Shown: positions 23,547 through 33,815 of the stretch, one piece after another
How the letters are laid out: each line of letters begins with the position of its first letter
Position numbering within the stretch: position 1 is the first letter of the stretch
NCBI GenBank assembly: GCA_030544215.1
Contig: JARZZO010000004.1
Location: forward strand, 40,723,980 to 40,787,979
Length of the DNA stretch: 64,000 nt
Origin: Zantedeschia hybrid cultivar
Taxonomy: Eukaryota > Streptophyta > Magnoliopsida > Alismatales > Araceae
Direction of reading: 5' to 3'
The notes under the pieces: model-generated
The model's input: the letters and a program-made list of their open reading frames with translations, nothing else
Told to the model about the DNA's origin: nothing
The model's database searches: none
Program-made: the position numbers and the translations under genes

Positions 23547-23860
23547 CGGTTACTTGAACTCTTCCTTGCTCTTAGCCGCCGAACCGCCACGCCACGAGCC
23601 GCCATCGATACCGCCGTGGACGCCATCACTCCACTGGGATGTCAGTCGCCGTCCAGAGAGCAAAGTGTCACGGAGGAGATGGTGGTGGTAGTGGTGAGGG
23701 TTAGGATGATGATGGAATCGAGGAAGAGGAAGAATGGGGAGAGGAAGAGAAAGAGAAGGGGAAGGGGGCACCGGAGGTGTTCGGAGAGGAGGGGGAGGAG
23801 AGAGAGGAGTAGAGAGAATGAGATAAAGGAGGGAAGGCTCGGGCGTCAAACCGAACAAGC
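23547..23860 (-). other. Reverse-strand homologue of the 20640-20925 segment
   Basis: The minus strand runs from a GA/CT-rich leader into a frame with HHLLRDTLLSGRRLTSQWS and ends at the same donor-like GGTAGGG (GT at 23546-23545). Frame and donor are kept relative to the inner copy despite many substitutions. Function unknown. Confidence 0.35.
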
Positions 23861-23861
23861 C

Positions 23862-24059
23862 TAAATCGTGTCGTTCGAGCAGGACGCCATTCAGACGACA
23901 AGACGCGGGACGTACACTGACAGATGTCTGAATCGCGTCGTCCATACAAGACGCCATTCAGACGACACAACTAGGGCCGTACACACACGCCCCCACGCCC
24001 GCCCACACGGCACCCCTGCAAAGCTCCTAAATGGCGCCCCCTACGGCCAACGCCATTCA
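23862..24059. repeat. Three further 32-bp GCGTC sites in the outer unit
   Basis: Sites start at 23862, 23929 and 24028, with the 11-10-11 layout intact. A half-site (CCGCGTC) follows at about 24061. Confidence 0.85.
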
Positions 24060-25061
24060 AAACCGCGTCTCGCAAGCTCGACGTGAAAAAGATCCCATGC
24101 CCCAGCCCCATAAAGGCCCAAACCAAGGGGTCCGACACCGAAATCGACCCGATAACCGGATCTAAAACCCTAGTCCTTACAATTAGTGTAGCACGAAATC
24201 TAGTTAAAAAGATTCTAAGATGCAGAATAGCTCAGAAAAGATGTCAAGAATTAAATGTAGACATCCTCTCATATGGATAGTACATAACGTAAAGAATTGT
24301 TTGCACACTGCTCAACAAAAGATACTTGTGAGTGCTCAATTTGTGTGTGTGATTATCATGAATCATGTATTGTTTAATGACAATAAAACAATTAAAAACT
24401 AACATGTGATCGCTAGAAACTTTTGACTAAAAAGTTTCAAAAAAAAGTTTTGATCGTTTACCTATTTGAAACGAGGGAGATATGCGTGTTCTTGATTCCC
24501 TCTCTTCAGCCAACTGAAGAAAGAGAGCCATTTTTGCTTTTATTCTTGCTTGATTTGGGGATCTTCCTTTTTGCTTCAGAATTTCTTTCTTTATGATCCT
24601 TTCTTTATCCTTTTGATGTTCCTTGCAAGAAAGTGAAGAAAGGAAAGAGAAAAGCTAATTAGAACTAATGGAGTGTAGAATCTATCCTGACAAAATCATT
24701 AATCATGCAACTAAAATAAGAAACTCACTTGTTTGATGTTGTTTAAACCCCTATAGCATGTATGGGATTTGAAAAGACTATGTGAGTGAGTGTGTGAACA
24801 TGAAGTGGAATGAATGTAATGATGAATAAGAAATTAATGAAATAAAAGCTTTAGATGGCCCCTTGAAGTCTTGGATCTTGAATGAATCTTGAAGGATGAA
24901 GAATGAAGAGAATGAAGCTTCTTGAACACACTTTTCTCCTTCAAGAACTCCTGGAAGCCGTCACGTAACACTCCGATCCTTCAATGCTTAAGCCTCTTCA
25001 ATGATTTTTCCACTCTTTCTAACTTGATTCCTTAACCTTTTTTAATGACCAAGGGCTTTGG

Positions 25062-25069
25062 TTTATATA
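25062..25069 (-). promoter_or_regulatory. Element A LTR TATA box
   Basis: The minus strand reads CTATATAAACC. The three GCGTC sites lie about 120-330 bp upstream of it, that is in U3. The equivalent box in element B is at 44852-44859. Confidence 0.65.
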
Positions 25070-25188
25070 GAAGTAGTGTTTAACCCTTACGCGCCCCTGC
25101 GGCTGCTTATTGATTAACTTGAAAGATAAGCCAATCCAACTAAGAGAACAAGATAATCTCAGTCAAATCATCATTATCTGTAATTAAC

Positions 25189-25395
25189 TAAATCGCGTCT
25201 CCCAAGGGAGACGCCTTTTAGCTAAATTAAAGCTAATGATAATCCGTAGAAGGAAGCCGGAAGAAGTAGGAAAGCTAAATGGCGTCGGTATTACACGACG
25301 TCATTTAGTTATTTAGGAAATCAATTAAAAATTAAATTAGAAATCGAAATGAATTAAGAAACATAAATGGCGTCCTCCAAGGGCGATGTCATTCA
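25189..25395. repeat. Three 32-bp GCGTC sites in U3 of element A
   Basis: Sites start at 25189, 25276 and 25364, spaced 87-88 bp apart. Element B has four in the same place, starting 88-89 bp apart. Confidence 0.92.
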
Positions 25396-25506
25396 GACAA
25401 TTAATCCTAAAAATTAATAAAAATCAATTATTGATCAAATCATTTTAGGGCATTATTATATGATATGAAATTTACTCAATATGATGTCAAAATTTGCGTG
25501 TCTACA

Positions 25507-26945
25507 GCTGTCCCACCTTGCCATTGACTTTGCAAGGGAGTGAAATGAAAATAAAATGTACTGAAAAGGTGATGCCAATGTATGATGAGACACGCTCTCA
25601 ACATTACATGATAACAATTTTTCTCAAAATGATCAATGAAGATAAGTCAAAGAGATCAATGGAATCAATCCTGTTTGAATGAAATAGACAAGAAAATAAA
25701 ATAAGATCGATCAACCTCCACGATCGAAAAGTACTCTATGTCACAAACCCTGCAGGTTTCATTATGGAGAGTGGTTACCAGCCAATATGGACGTGCTACA
25801 ACCATGATGGATCTTAAAAGGAAACAAGAAATATTTGAGGTAAAAAGTCTAAGTAAAGATAGAATTCCAAGGATATCTTCAAGCGAACCTTAAAGATAAT
25901 CAAGATACTCAATTCAGAATGGAATATTTCATATCATGTCAAGATTTATTTAGATCAATGGTTTGAAATTTAATCAATAATTAATTCTTATCACAATAAT
26001 TTCAAAGTCCTACATGATATATGCTGGGCTAAAAGAAAAATATAAAATAAAATAAAATATAAATTAATCAAGGATAATATTGTTAAATTGTTATTAATGA
26101 GTTAAGATACCAATTTTGCAATTTAGTGATAAGTTGAAACTCGTTTGTCCACGCACTGTTTCACAAAAGTGGAACCATCGTCCTCACTAATTAACAATCC
26201 AACGGTCTATCCGCGCAATTAAGAATCCTCTAGAATTATCATAGTTTTTGTTGAAGGAGAAGTCAAATTCCAATTTCATCAAAACCACAAGGTCCTTGAT
26301 ATACTCTAATAAATATTTAACATATAATAATGATGATAATGCAAATCAATAATGGAATACAGGGATAGAGATAACCGTCTTTTTAGCCACGGTCGGAACT
26401 CATTAACTCCCACAGTGAGATCTTCTTGAGATTTTCAGCTTTATTGTCATTTTTTTAAAATTTCCTGCACTCAGAAATCATCAATAATTTCAAGCAAATA
26501 TTCAATTAAACATCAAACATGAAATTTCGAGAAAATAACAGGAAAACCCTGAAACGCGTCGTGTCGAGCCGACGTCATTTAAACCAAATATTCAATTATG
26601 CATCAACCATAGATAAACATGGAATTTCGAACGAATAACAGAAGAACCATGAAAAGCATCGTGTCGTGCCGAGGTCATTTGAATGACGTCGTTGTCCCTA
26701 GACGCCTTTTAAGTCGCAAAAATAGGTTTCCTTGTATTCAATCTGGAATCCAATTCTCTTCAATGTATATCCTCTCTCCAATTCGGAAAAGACTCTTTAA
26801 TCTCGCAAACCTCTATACATAAGCTTCTATGACTTTTATCAAGGCAAATCCATACACAATTTAGAAATCAAAGTAAGGGATTCTCTCCAAAAGCTCAAGA
26901 ACAATCAAGATTCCAAGAGGAAAAAGCTCAAAGTTGAGGAAAGAG
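25507..26945. other. 3' internal region of element A and upstream region of the antisense gene
   Basis: No coding sequence. It aligns with 45464-46610 of element B. It holds 32-bp GCGTC sites at 26550, 26650 and 26680 (the last two overlapping), upstream of the DUF7745-like gene on the plus strand. Bases just inside the LTR read AAGGTGGGACAGC on the minus strand, the probable polypurine tract. Confidence 0.6.
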
Positions 26946-28360
26946 ATGAATTCTTCAAACAAGAGGATGAGAAAAATACTCGAGAAGATTTCTGAAGTGA
27001 AAGATCATCTTAGCGGGAGAGATCCTAACCTACAAGTAAGCTAATCTCTCTAACCTTCTATTCAATTCAATTTCCATGTTCTTCCATATTCTCCATTGTT
27101 CTTCATGTTCTTCAATAGAATTTTTCCAAATTTTCTTTTCTAGGAATATCCTTTCTTCCCTGGTCTAGAAAATTTTCTTCACTCCCTTGGATCCAAAAAC
27201 TCGTGAACAAGATAAGTATATCCATGCAATCCTATATATCCAAGTGGTATATCCAAGGCTTGGTCGTTCATGCTAAACACTATAAAAGCACGAGCAAGGA
27301 TTGGGCGGCTATGAGGGCTTTGGTTGAGTTGTGGCATCCACAGACTCATACCTTTCTCTTCCCCACTTTTGAAGCCACCATCCTTCTTGAAGAAGCCAAA
27401 CTTCTATTAGACCTTCCTAAACTCAAGATGAGAAATAACGAACCATATTTGAATGATATGATGCTTATGAAGGACATAATCACTGGCCAACAATTGCTAG
27501 AAAAGATTATGAAGAGTTCAAAGGAAGTTCAAGGTTGTCTTATGAAGAAAGGAATTAATCTTGCAAAGTTAGCTGAATGGACCTTGAAACAGATTAAAGA
27601 TCTCAAAGATGAAGAAACAGAAGCCGTGATGAAGGCATTCACCACGTGCTTAGCTAGAGCTTTACTATTCCCTTCCCAAGATAATATCCTAGAAGATGAT
27701 CAGATAAGCGCAATTCATGGGATCTTTGAGGGAAAGCCAATCGGCATAGCGGTCCTAGCCTATCTCCACAACGGACTCTCTACAACTTCTATAGGTCAGT
27801 CTCCTTATGGTTGTATGCTACTTTTTGCATTGTGGGTTGAATTTCACTTCAAATTCCACCACAATGAGAGAACCGTTCCGAGGATATCTCAAATATATGA
27901 ACAAAGTCTCATCTTTCACATCTCCAACATTGTGAAGTTCAATGACAAGATGATTAATCGTGTGCCCAATCTCAAGACTCGAGCCGACTGGCGTGCTTAT
28001 TTGTAGAAAATGCCAAAGTACAGATTTGAATCTTCACCACTTACTCTCATAAAGAAGCTGATTCACGTGCGCCGTAGTGCTGGTACAGAACTCCGACTGA
28101 TCGGGGCTATTGAGTTTGTTCTATATAATCATCATCGTTGTCATCCACAAGTTGGCATGCCATGCTACGAATTTTCTGAGTTTTCCAATCTCTCTCCAAT
28201 AAAGAAGCAGGTGTTGGAAACTAACGAAGATTATGAGGCGACTGAGCTCATTGCTACTCTATAGAACATCGGGTTTTCCCGTTGTGTAAAATCTTCTCGT
28301 GTAGCCAATAGAGGACTATCGGAAATATATGTAAAGGAGCTTCAGAAAATTCATCCTTGA
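26946..28360 (+). pseudogene. DUF7745-like gene, antisense to element A
   Basis: Exon 1 is ATG at 26946 to 27035 (30 codons, MNSSNKRMRKILEKISEV), followed by a GTAAGC donor. Exon 2 opens after TTTTCTAG at 27143. It carries the domain I associate with the plant DUF7745 family: YKSTSKDWAAMRALVELWHP, THTFLFPTFEATILLEEAKL and LLDLPKL, then AFTTCLARALLFPSQDN. A frameshift lies near 27200, and TAG codons interrupt the frame at 28004-28006 and 28262-28264, both plausible CAG decay. The family is common in plant repeats, with unknown biochemical role. It lies opposite to pol, downstream of it. Three GCGTC sites lie 235-400 bp upstream. Confidence 0.75.
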
Positions 28361-28530
28361 AAGTTCTCCCTTATCTTCCATTTGATGTAATTTCAATTTT
28401 ATTTTCAATGAAGAATCTGTCCTTTATACAATAGAAATCATCCCTTAATGTTCTGTGATTTATTCAGGATTTTTCCTTTACTAAAACCATGTTTTTTTCT
28501 TAAAACATCAAGTTTCGGATTTAGTTAATG

Positions 28531-28889
28531 TAAATCACGTCCACTCATAAAGACGCCATTCAACCTTAATTAAATTCCGAAATCGCAAATATTAATTCCT
28601 TAAAACCACATATTATGCTTAAAACAAGTCTTGTGAACCAGACGCCTTTCAATTCTCTTTCCTACTTTTTCACATAATTATGCCATTAATCCTGTAATTA
28701 ATCCACTGAAACGCGTTGTCTTGTGCAAACGTGTTTAATCATTGTGCCTGGTACAGCTCTGACCAGAATTGGTAGTTTAATCTGAAACGCGTCGTGTCCT
28801 GTGGATGCGGTTCACACAATTTCAAAATTCCAGATTGCCGCCTCAATTTATGTGCTTTGAAAGGCGTCGCTGTCCCTCGACGCGTTTCA
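28531..28889. repeat. Four 32-bp GCGTC sites upstream of the PMD gene
   Basis: Sites start at 28531, 28707 (degenerate), 28783 and 28858. They precede a CT-rich leader (28916-29145) and the PMD start codon at 29146, a promoter-like position. A lone right half-site lies near 28640. Confidence 0.88.
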
Positions 28890-29403
28890 AACTTCCCAAA
28901 CAAAATCTACGTGAGCCCCTCCTTCCTCATTCTCTCTTGCTTTTTCTCTCTCCTCACTTTCTTCCTTCTCTGGCGATCACCGAGCTTCTCCGGCGATCAC
29001 TCGCCGCCAGCCATCTCACTCTTTCACTCATTCTCTCTCAAACTCTCCTTCAAACACTCCTTCTCTCTAGCTTTCTCTCTTTCTCTCAACCTAAGCCCCT
29101 CTCTCCACCCGAGCTCCCTCTCTCTCTCTCACTCCCCTCTAAGCCATGGAAAGAGGGCAATCGAGAAAAGTCGTCGTGAAACGACGACGAACCTCGATCG
29201 TGGTAGCAGAGGAGGTCCCTGAAGCGGCGCCGGCCGACCTTACGGCGGTGGCGGCGTTTTTGGAAGAGGAGGAGGCTCCACCCACGGCGGTGGGCGAAGA
29301 AGAAGAAGCAGAAGGTGGCCCCCATCTAGTAAGCTCCCTGTGGATGCCTTTTGATATGGAGAACGATAAGGGAAGGGACATTGCAAAGGTCCGGAATATG
29401 TGT

Positions 29404-29576
29404 TGAATGGTGTCGAGACCAGTCGACGCCTTTCAAAGGGCGTCGACTTGTCCCAACGTCATTCATGGTAGATATTTATTTATTTATTCAATAAATTAGC
29501 AAGCAAAATGAAGATGAATGGCGTCAAGACATGTGGACGCCTTTCAAAAGGCATCTTCCATGTCCTACGCCATTCA
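29404..29576. repeat. Four 32-bp GCGTC sites in PMD intron 1
   Basis: Sites start at 29404, 29434, 29515 and 29545: two overlapping pairs, each offset by 30 bp, within the 323-bp first intron (29329-29651). Confidence 0.92.
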
Positions 29577-30123
29577 AACAGAGTATTTATTCTTAAAGAA
29601 ATTGATTTTTAATGCCTATTTAACTGATGAAATTTGTTGAATTATTTGCAGGGGACGATGAGGGCCAGGATATCGTGGGACCTGGTCATCGGTGCTTACC
29701 ATGGCTTGCCCGACTTCCAAAAGGTGCGACTGCGCCGGATGGGGTTCGGGAAGATCCTTGATATCGAGTCGTTCTGGCTCGACCTGGTGCTGTTGCAGAC
29801 TCTGTGGGAGAGGTGGCATGCGGAGAGCAGGGCATTCCTGATGCCCTGGGGACATATGGTCCCGAGCTTGGAGGACGTAGAGAGGATCACCGGTCTCCAC
29901 GTGGAGGGCCGAGCATTGAGTGGGGTGACCTACCTCGATTACCGTGGACTGGCGGAAAGCCTTTTAGGTATAGAGGTATCTAGCTTAGATAGGGAGTCTA
30001 GGACCGTACCTAGGATAGAGGTAGAGGAATATCTAGGGTTAGTTGAGCCTAAGCGGTGATCTGAAGGGACCCGCGAGGCCTTTAGGGGTAGATTAGCTAG
30101 GTCAGCCTCCGTAGTCTATTGTA

Positions 30124-31950
30124 GTGACCCGAGTCAGGGGGAGGAGGTAGATAGGGAGCTTAGGGTCTTCTTAGTCTTTTTCTTTAGTCGGTTGTTCTTC
30201 GGTACGAAGGGTGACCATATCCATTGTAGGTTCCTTAGTTTGTTAGATGGCCTAGACCATCTCCATGAGTATGCTTGGGGTGTGGCCCTCCTGGCCCACC
30301 TATTTGCAGATCTTTTTGCGGTCATGCCGGACTGCGAGACCACTATCAGCGGCTTTTCGCCGTTTCTCTAGGTATAGATCATTTTAATTATTGTTTATTC
30401 ATGCAAATGAATGGTATGATATGATGATTTCTAACTCATGTGCGCATGTATGCAGGTGTAGAGTTACTACTACTTCCCGCTCGGTCGGGCGAGGATTGTA
30501 CGACCGAGCGCTATCCCGTTGGCTCGCCGTTGGCAGCCAATCGTGGACACAGCTGCCCAGCACCACCAGTTGACGGCCCTCGGCCGTCAGTTCCTCGACT
30601 ATCCCGAGTTACTGGTGAGTTTTAATTTAATTGTTTATTTATTCAATTTTATTTATTAAAATGCAATCTTTCATTAAATGCAATTTATTTATTATAAATG
30701 CATCTAACATGTATGCAGTTTTAATTTAACATGTATGTAGTGACCCGAGTCAGGGGGAGGAGGTAGATAGGCAGCTTAGGGTCTTCTTAGTCTTTTTCTT
30801 TGGTCGGTTGTTCTTCAGTACGAAGGGTGACCATAACCATTGTAGGTTCCTTAGTTTGTTAGATGGCCTAGACCATCTCCATGAGTATGCTTGGGGTGCG
30901 GCCCTCCTGGCCCACCTATTTGTAGATCTTTTTGCGGTCATGCTGGACTGCGAGACCACTATCAGCGGTTTTTTGCCGTTTCTCCAGGTATAGATCATTT
31001 TAATTATTGTTTATTCATGCAAATGAATGATATGATATGATGATTTCTAACTCATGTGCGCATGTATGCAGGTGTAGAGTTACTACTACTTCCCGCTCGG
31101 TCGGGCGAGGATTGTACGACCGAGCGCTGTCCCGTTGGCTCGCCGCTGGCAGCCAATCGTGGACACAGCTCCCTAGCACCACCAGTTGACGGCCCTCCGC
31201 CGTCAGTTCCTCGACTATCCTGAGTTACTGGTGAGTTTTAATTTAATTGTTTATTTATTCAATTTTATTTATTAAAATATAATCTTTAATTAAATGCAAT
31301 TTATTTATTATGAATGCATCTAACATGTATGCAGTTTTAATTTAACATGTATGTAGTGACCCGAGTCAGGGGGAGGAGGTAGATAGGCAGCTTAGGGTCT
31401 TCTTAGTCTTTTTCTTTGGTCGGTTGTTCTTCGGTACGAAGGGTGACCATATCCATTGTAGGTTCCTTAGTTTGTTAGATGGCCTAAACCATCTCTATGA
31501 GTATGCTTAGGGTGCGGCCCTCCTGGCCCACCTATTTGCAGATCTTTTTGCGGTCATGCCGGACTGCGAGACCACTATCAGCAGCTTTTCGCCGTTTCTC
31601 TAGGTATAGATCATTTTAATTATTGTTTATTCATGCAAATGAATGATATGATATGATGATTTCTAACTCATATGCGCATGTATGCAGGTGTAGAGTTACT
31701 ACTACTTCCCGCTCGGTCGGGCGAGGATTGTACGACCGAGCGCTGTCCCGTTGGCTCGCCGCTGGCAGCCAATCATGGACACAACTCCCCAGCACCACCA
31801 GTTGACGGCCCTCAGCCGTCAGTTCCTCGACTATCCCGAGTTACGGGTGAGTTTTAATTTAATTGTTTATTTATTCAATTTTATTTATTGAAATGCAATC
31901 TTTCATTAAATGCAATTTATTTATTATGAATGCAACTAACATGTATGCAG
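30124..31950 (+). repeat. Tandem triplication, 616-bp unit, of PMD exon 2 end plus exon 3
   Basis: GTGACCCGAGTCAGGGGGAG starts at 30124, 30740 and 31356, an exact 616-bp period. Each unit holds the 3' part of exon 2, an intron, exon 3 and the start of the next intron; only the third runs on into exon 4 (31951). Units differ by a few substitutions. Units 1 and 3 end exon 2 with CTCTAG, unit 2 with CTCCAG. All three carry the GTGTAG stop at the start of exon 3, so that stop predates the duplications. Confidence 0.95.
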
Positions 31951-33408
31951 GTGATCCGGCACCCGTACTTGGGGATGGGAGAGCTCGGCCAGCCGTGGGT
32001 AACGGCTGGTCGGAGGAGGTATGGACGCCAGATCTGGGTCCATTGCCTCAATGAGATTGAGCCGCTTCGCCTCCGCCTCATGATGCAGACCCTCGGCCTC
32101 CATCAGGAGTGGGTGGAAGAGAAGGTACCGGAGGGAGTTGGACGATCGATGAGGGGGAAGCAAGCCCTCACCGATTGGCGGGCGAAATTTTCGGAGCAGT
32201 ATGAGGATTGGCACTGTCAAATGCGGAGAGTAGCGCAGCCTACCTCCAGCAATACCAGGCGCATTATGTCGATCAGCTGCGGCTCTTTCGTCCACTCGAT
32301 GTAAGTATGCTTTTATGTGTCTTTCATTTTAATTATTATCTTTATTTAAATTTGTGAATGAATGTATGTATGTATGTTATGCAGGATGCGCGTGATGCGA
32401 CCATCATCGACCTCCGGGCCCACCTACAAGGTGTGGAGGCGTAGCTAGAGCAAGTCTAGAAAGAATTATTTGACCTGGTATGTATGAATGAATAATGACA
32501 TGAATATTTATTTGTTTGTTTTGACGTTTAGCCACTGACAGTTGATTCTTTTGGTACAGCGAGCCGTCTACACCCAGGCGGCTCCCCCTTCTTCTGGCAC
32601 TTCATCATCCTCTGCTCCTTCTGCTCCTTACGAGGCTACCATTGCTGATCTTCAGGGTCAACTTGCTTCCGCCATCCACCGGGCCTCCCAGGCTGAGGAG
32701 GACGCGATGGCCTGGGTAAGTCTTCAACTTACTTTACCTTTATACAATGCATTTGCTTGAATTTTGATTGGTTAATCTGACTGTGGTAACTTATGTTGCT
32801 GGTTCAGGAGCTTCAGCAAGCTCTCGATCAGAGGGATGCCGAGCTCGCACAAGCTTGGAGTTCGGCTGCCTGGGTCACAGAGCTGGAGGCTCAGGTAGCG
32901 CGCCTCTCCACCGCCGATGTTGCACGGCTCTAGATTTGTCTGGACATCTTGACAAAGGAGAGGGATCGCAACCGGGCTAGGAGAGCCTACAGGGACGTCT
33001 CTCTATAGCAGAGCATGAGCGCTGGATGGTGGAGGAGCGGTACCAGCGTGCTCGACAAAGAGCAATTGATCGTGGCTAGGCGAGTGCCTTTACTGCCAAT
33101 ATTGCCATATCGTCTGGCCAGGCAGGGCCAAGCACCATGGGACCGCCATCGCCTCCGACTTGTGGGCCAGAGGGGCCTAATGAGGCGACGAGCCAGTATG
33201 AAGAGGCCGGGGAGAGTTAGCCTTGATAGCTACTTATCATGTATTTTCTTTTCTTTTGTGAGTCCTGATGTTGATGGACTCATATATGTATACATGACAC
33301 CTTTTGATGATATATATGAAACTTTTATCTTCAGATTTGTCCTTCGTGTGGATCCTTCTTCAATTATGCCCTGTACATCTCTTAACAAACAGGTTAAGCA
33401 TCTGTTTA

Positions 33409-33482
33409 GGCTTAGCCCCTTACCTGGTTAAGTAACCGATTACTTCATCCTATCCTTGGTAGAAGGGTCAAGGGGCGAAGCC
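33409..33482. repeat. Conserved hairpin between convergent PMD and pol units
   Basis: The arms GGCTTAGCCCCTT (33409-33421) and AAGGGGCGAAGCC (33470-33482) pair with one mismatch. A small GGTTA-AG-TAACC palindrome sits inside. Element B keeps the same arms at 46727-46739 and 46788-46800. It lies between the 3' ends of the antisense PMD gene and of pol. Confidence 0.75.
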
Positions 33483-33660
33483 TTTATTAATGTAGGTCAA
33501 AGAAATAATTGAAGGAAATAACAAAGTAAAATGCAACATACAAGCAGACAGATGCTTACTGGAAAAAAAAGAAATGCAATATACATGATGCAACAAACAT
33601 TTGTTCTGCAATTTTAGAAATATCCAATTTTTTAGGGGTTTTGCCATATTCAATGAAATA

Positions 33661-33815
33661 TTCAATTTCTTTGTAGTTTTCAAATATTCAATTTTTTTTG
33701 TGCTTTTGAAATATTCATTTTTTTTGTGCTTTTGAAATATTCATTTTTTTTATGCTTTTGAAATATTCATTTTTTATGTGTTTAAAATATTCTTTTTTTT
33801 TGTGCTTTTGAAATA
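33661..33815. repeat. T-rich tandem minisatellite in the 3' region of element A
   Basis: About five copies of a 25-28 bp unit built on GTGCTTTTGAAATATTCA and a run of T. Element B has a longer relative at 46925-47160. Variable tandem repeats between pol and the 3' LTR are known for Tat/Ogre elements. Confidence 0.85.

Larger units (their letters stand above)
19345..24181. mobile_element. Solo-LTR-like unit (outer), interrupted by an inverted copy
   Basis: It begins TGTAACGACTTGCC and ends AGTCCTTACA, flanked by the perfect 5-bp duplication ATTAG (19340-19344 and 24182-24186). With the inner unit and its duplicated target removed it is about 2.1 kb. TG..CA ends and 5-bp duplications indicate an LTR; with no internal region it is best called a solo LTR. 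Its orientation is ambiguous because the ends (TGTAACGAC and TGTAAGGAC) are near-inverted repeats. It carries seven 32-bp GCGTC sites in its right part. Confidence 0.85.
24327..25506 (-). repeat. Element A 3' LTR, 1180 bp
   Basis: The left edge TGTGAGTGCTC is shared with 43648 and, in variant form, with 44111 and 58899. The right edge is GTGTCTACA (TGTAGACACGC on the minus strand), placed by alignment to the LTR of element B. It has a TATA box at 25062-25069 and three 32-bp GCGTC sites in U3. Confidence 0.9.
29146..33220 (+). pseudogene. Plant mobile domain (PMD) gene with introns, antisense to element A
   Basis: Exons inferred from GT-AG borders: 29146-29328, 29652-30371, 30456-30614, 31951-32300, 32385-32477, 32560-32715, 32808-33220. 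Exon 2 shows ISWDLVIGAYHGLPDF, FWLDLVLLQTLWERWH, LTPE-like PSLEDVERITGLHVEG and CRFLSLLDGLDHLHEYAWG, which are PMD features; later exons give DIYLP-free FPLGRARIVRP, a basic segment and a heptad-rich coiled-coil tail (DLQGQLASAIHRASQAEEDA). Stops: TGA at 30057-30059 and TAG at 30369-30371 and 30459-30461, at Trp/Gln-like sites. A frameshift lies near 32216. PMD proteins are linked to silencing and to transposons. Exons 2-3 are triplicated. Confidence 0.82.

Noticed and set aside
28794..29222. Long Ser/Leu/Phe-rich frame as a secreted protein
   Set aside because: It is CT-rich leader DNA before the PMD start codon, open in more than one frame because CT runs lack stops.
20291..29576. 32-bp sites as MITEs or microRNA hairpins
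   Set aside because: They have no target duplications, the layout is fixed, spacers are unrelated and arm mismatches do not covary. All are shorter than any known MITE and have stems too short for a plant microRNA precursor.
30124..31950. CRISPR-like or satellite array
   Set aside because: The 616-bp units are exon-intron copies of the PMD gene in a plant nuclear context; three copies from tandem duplication explain them.
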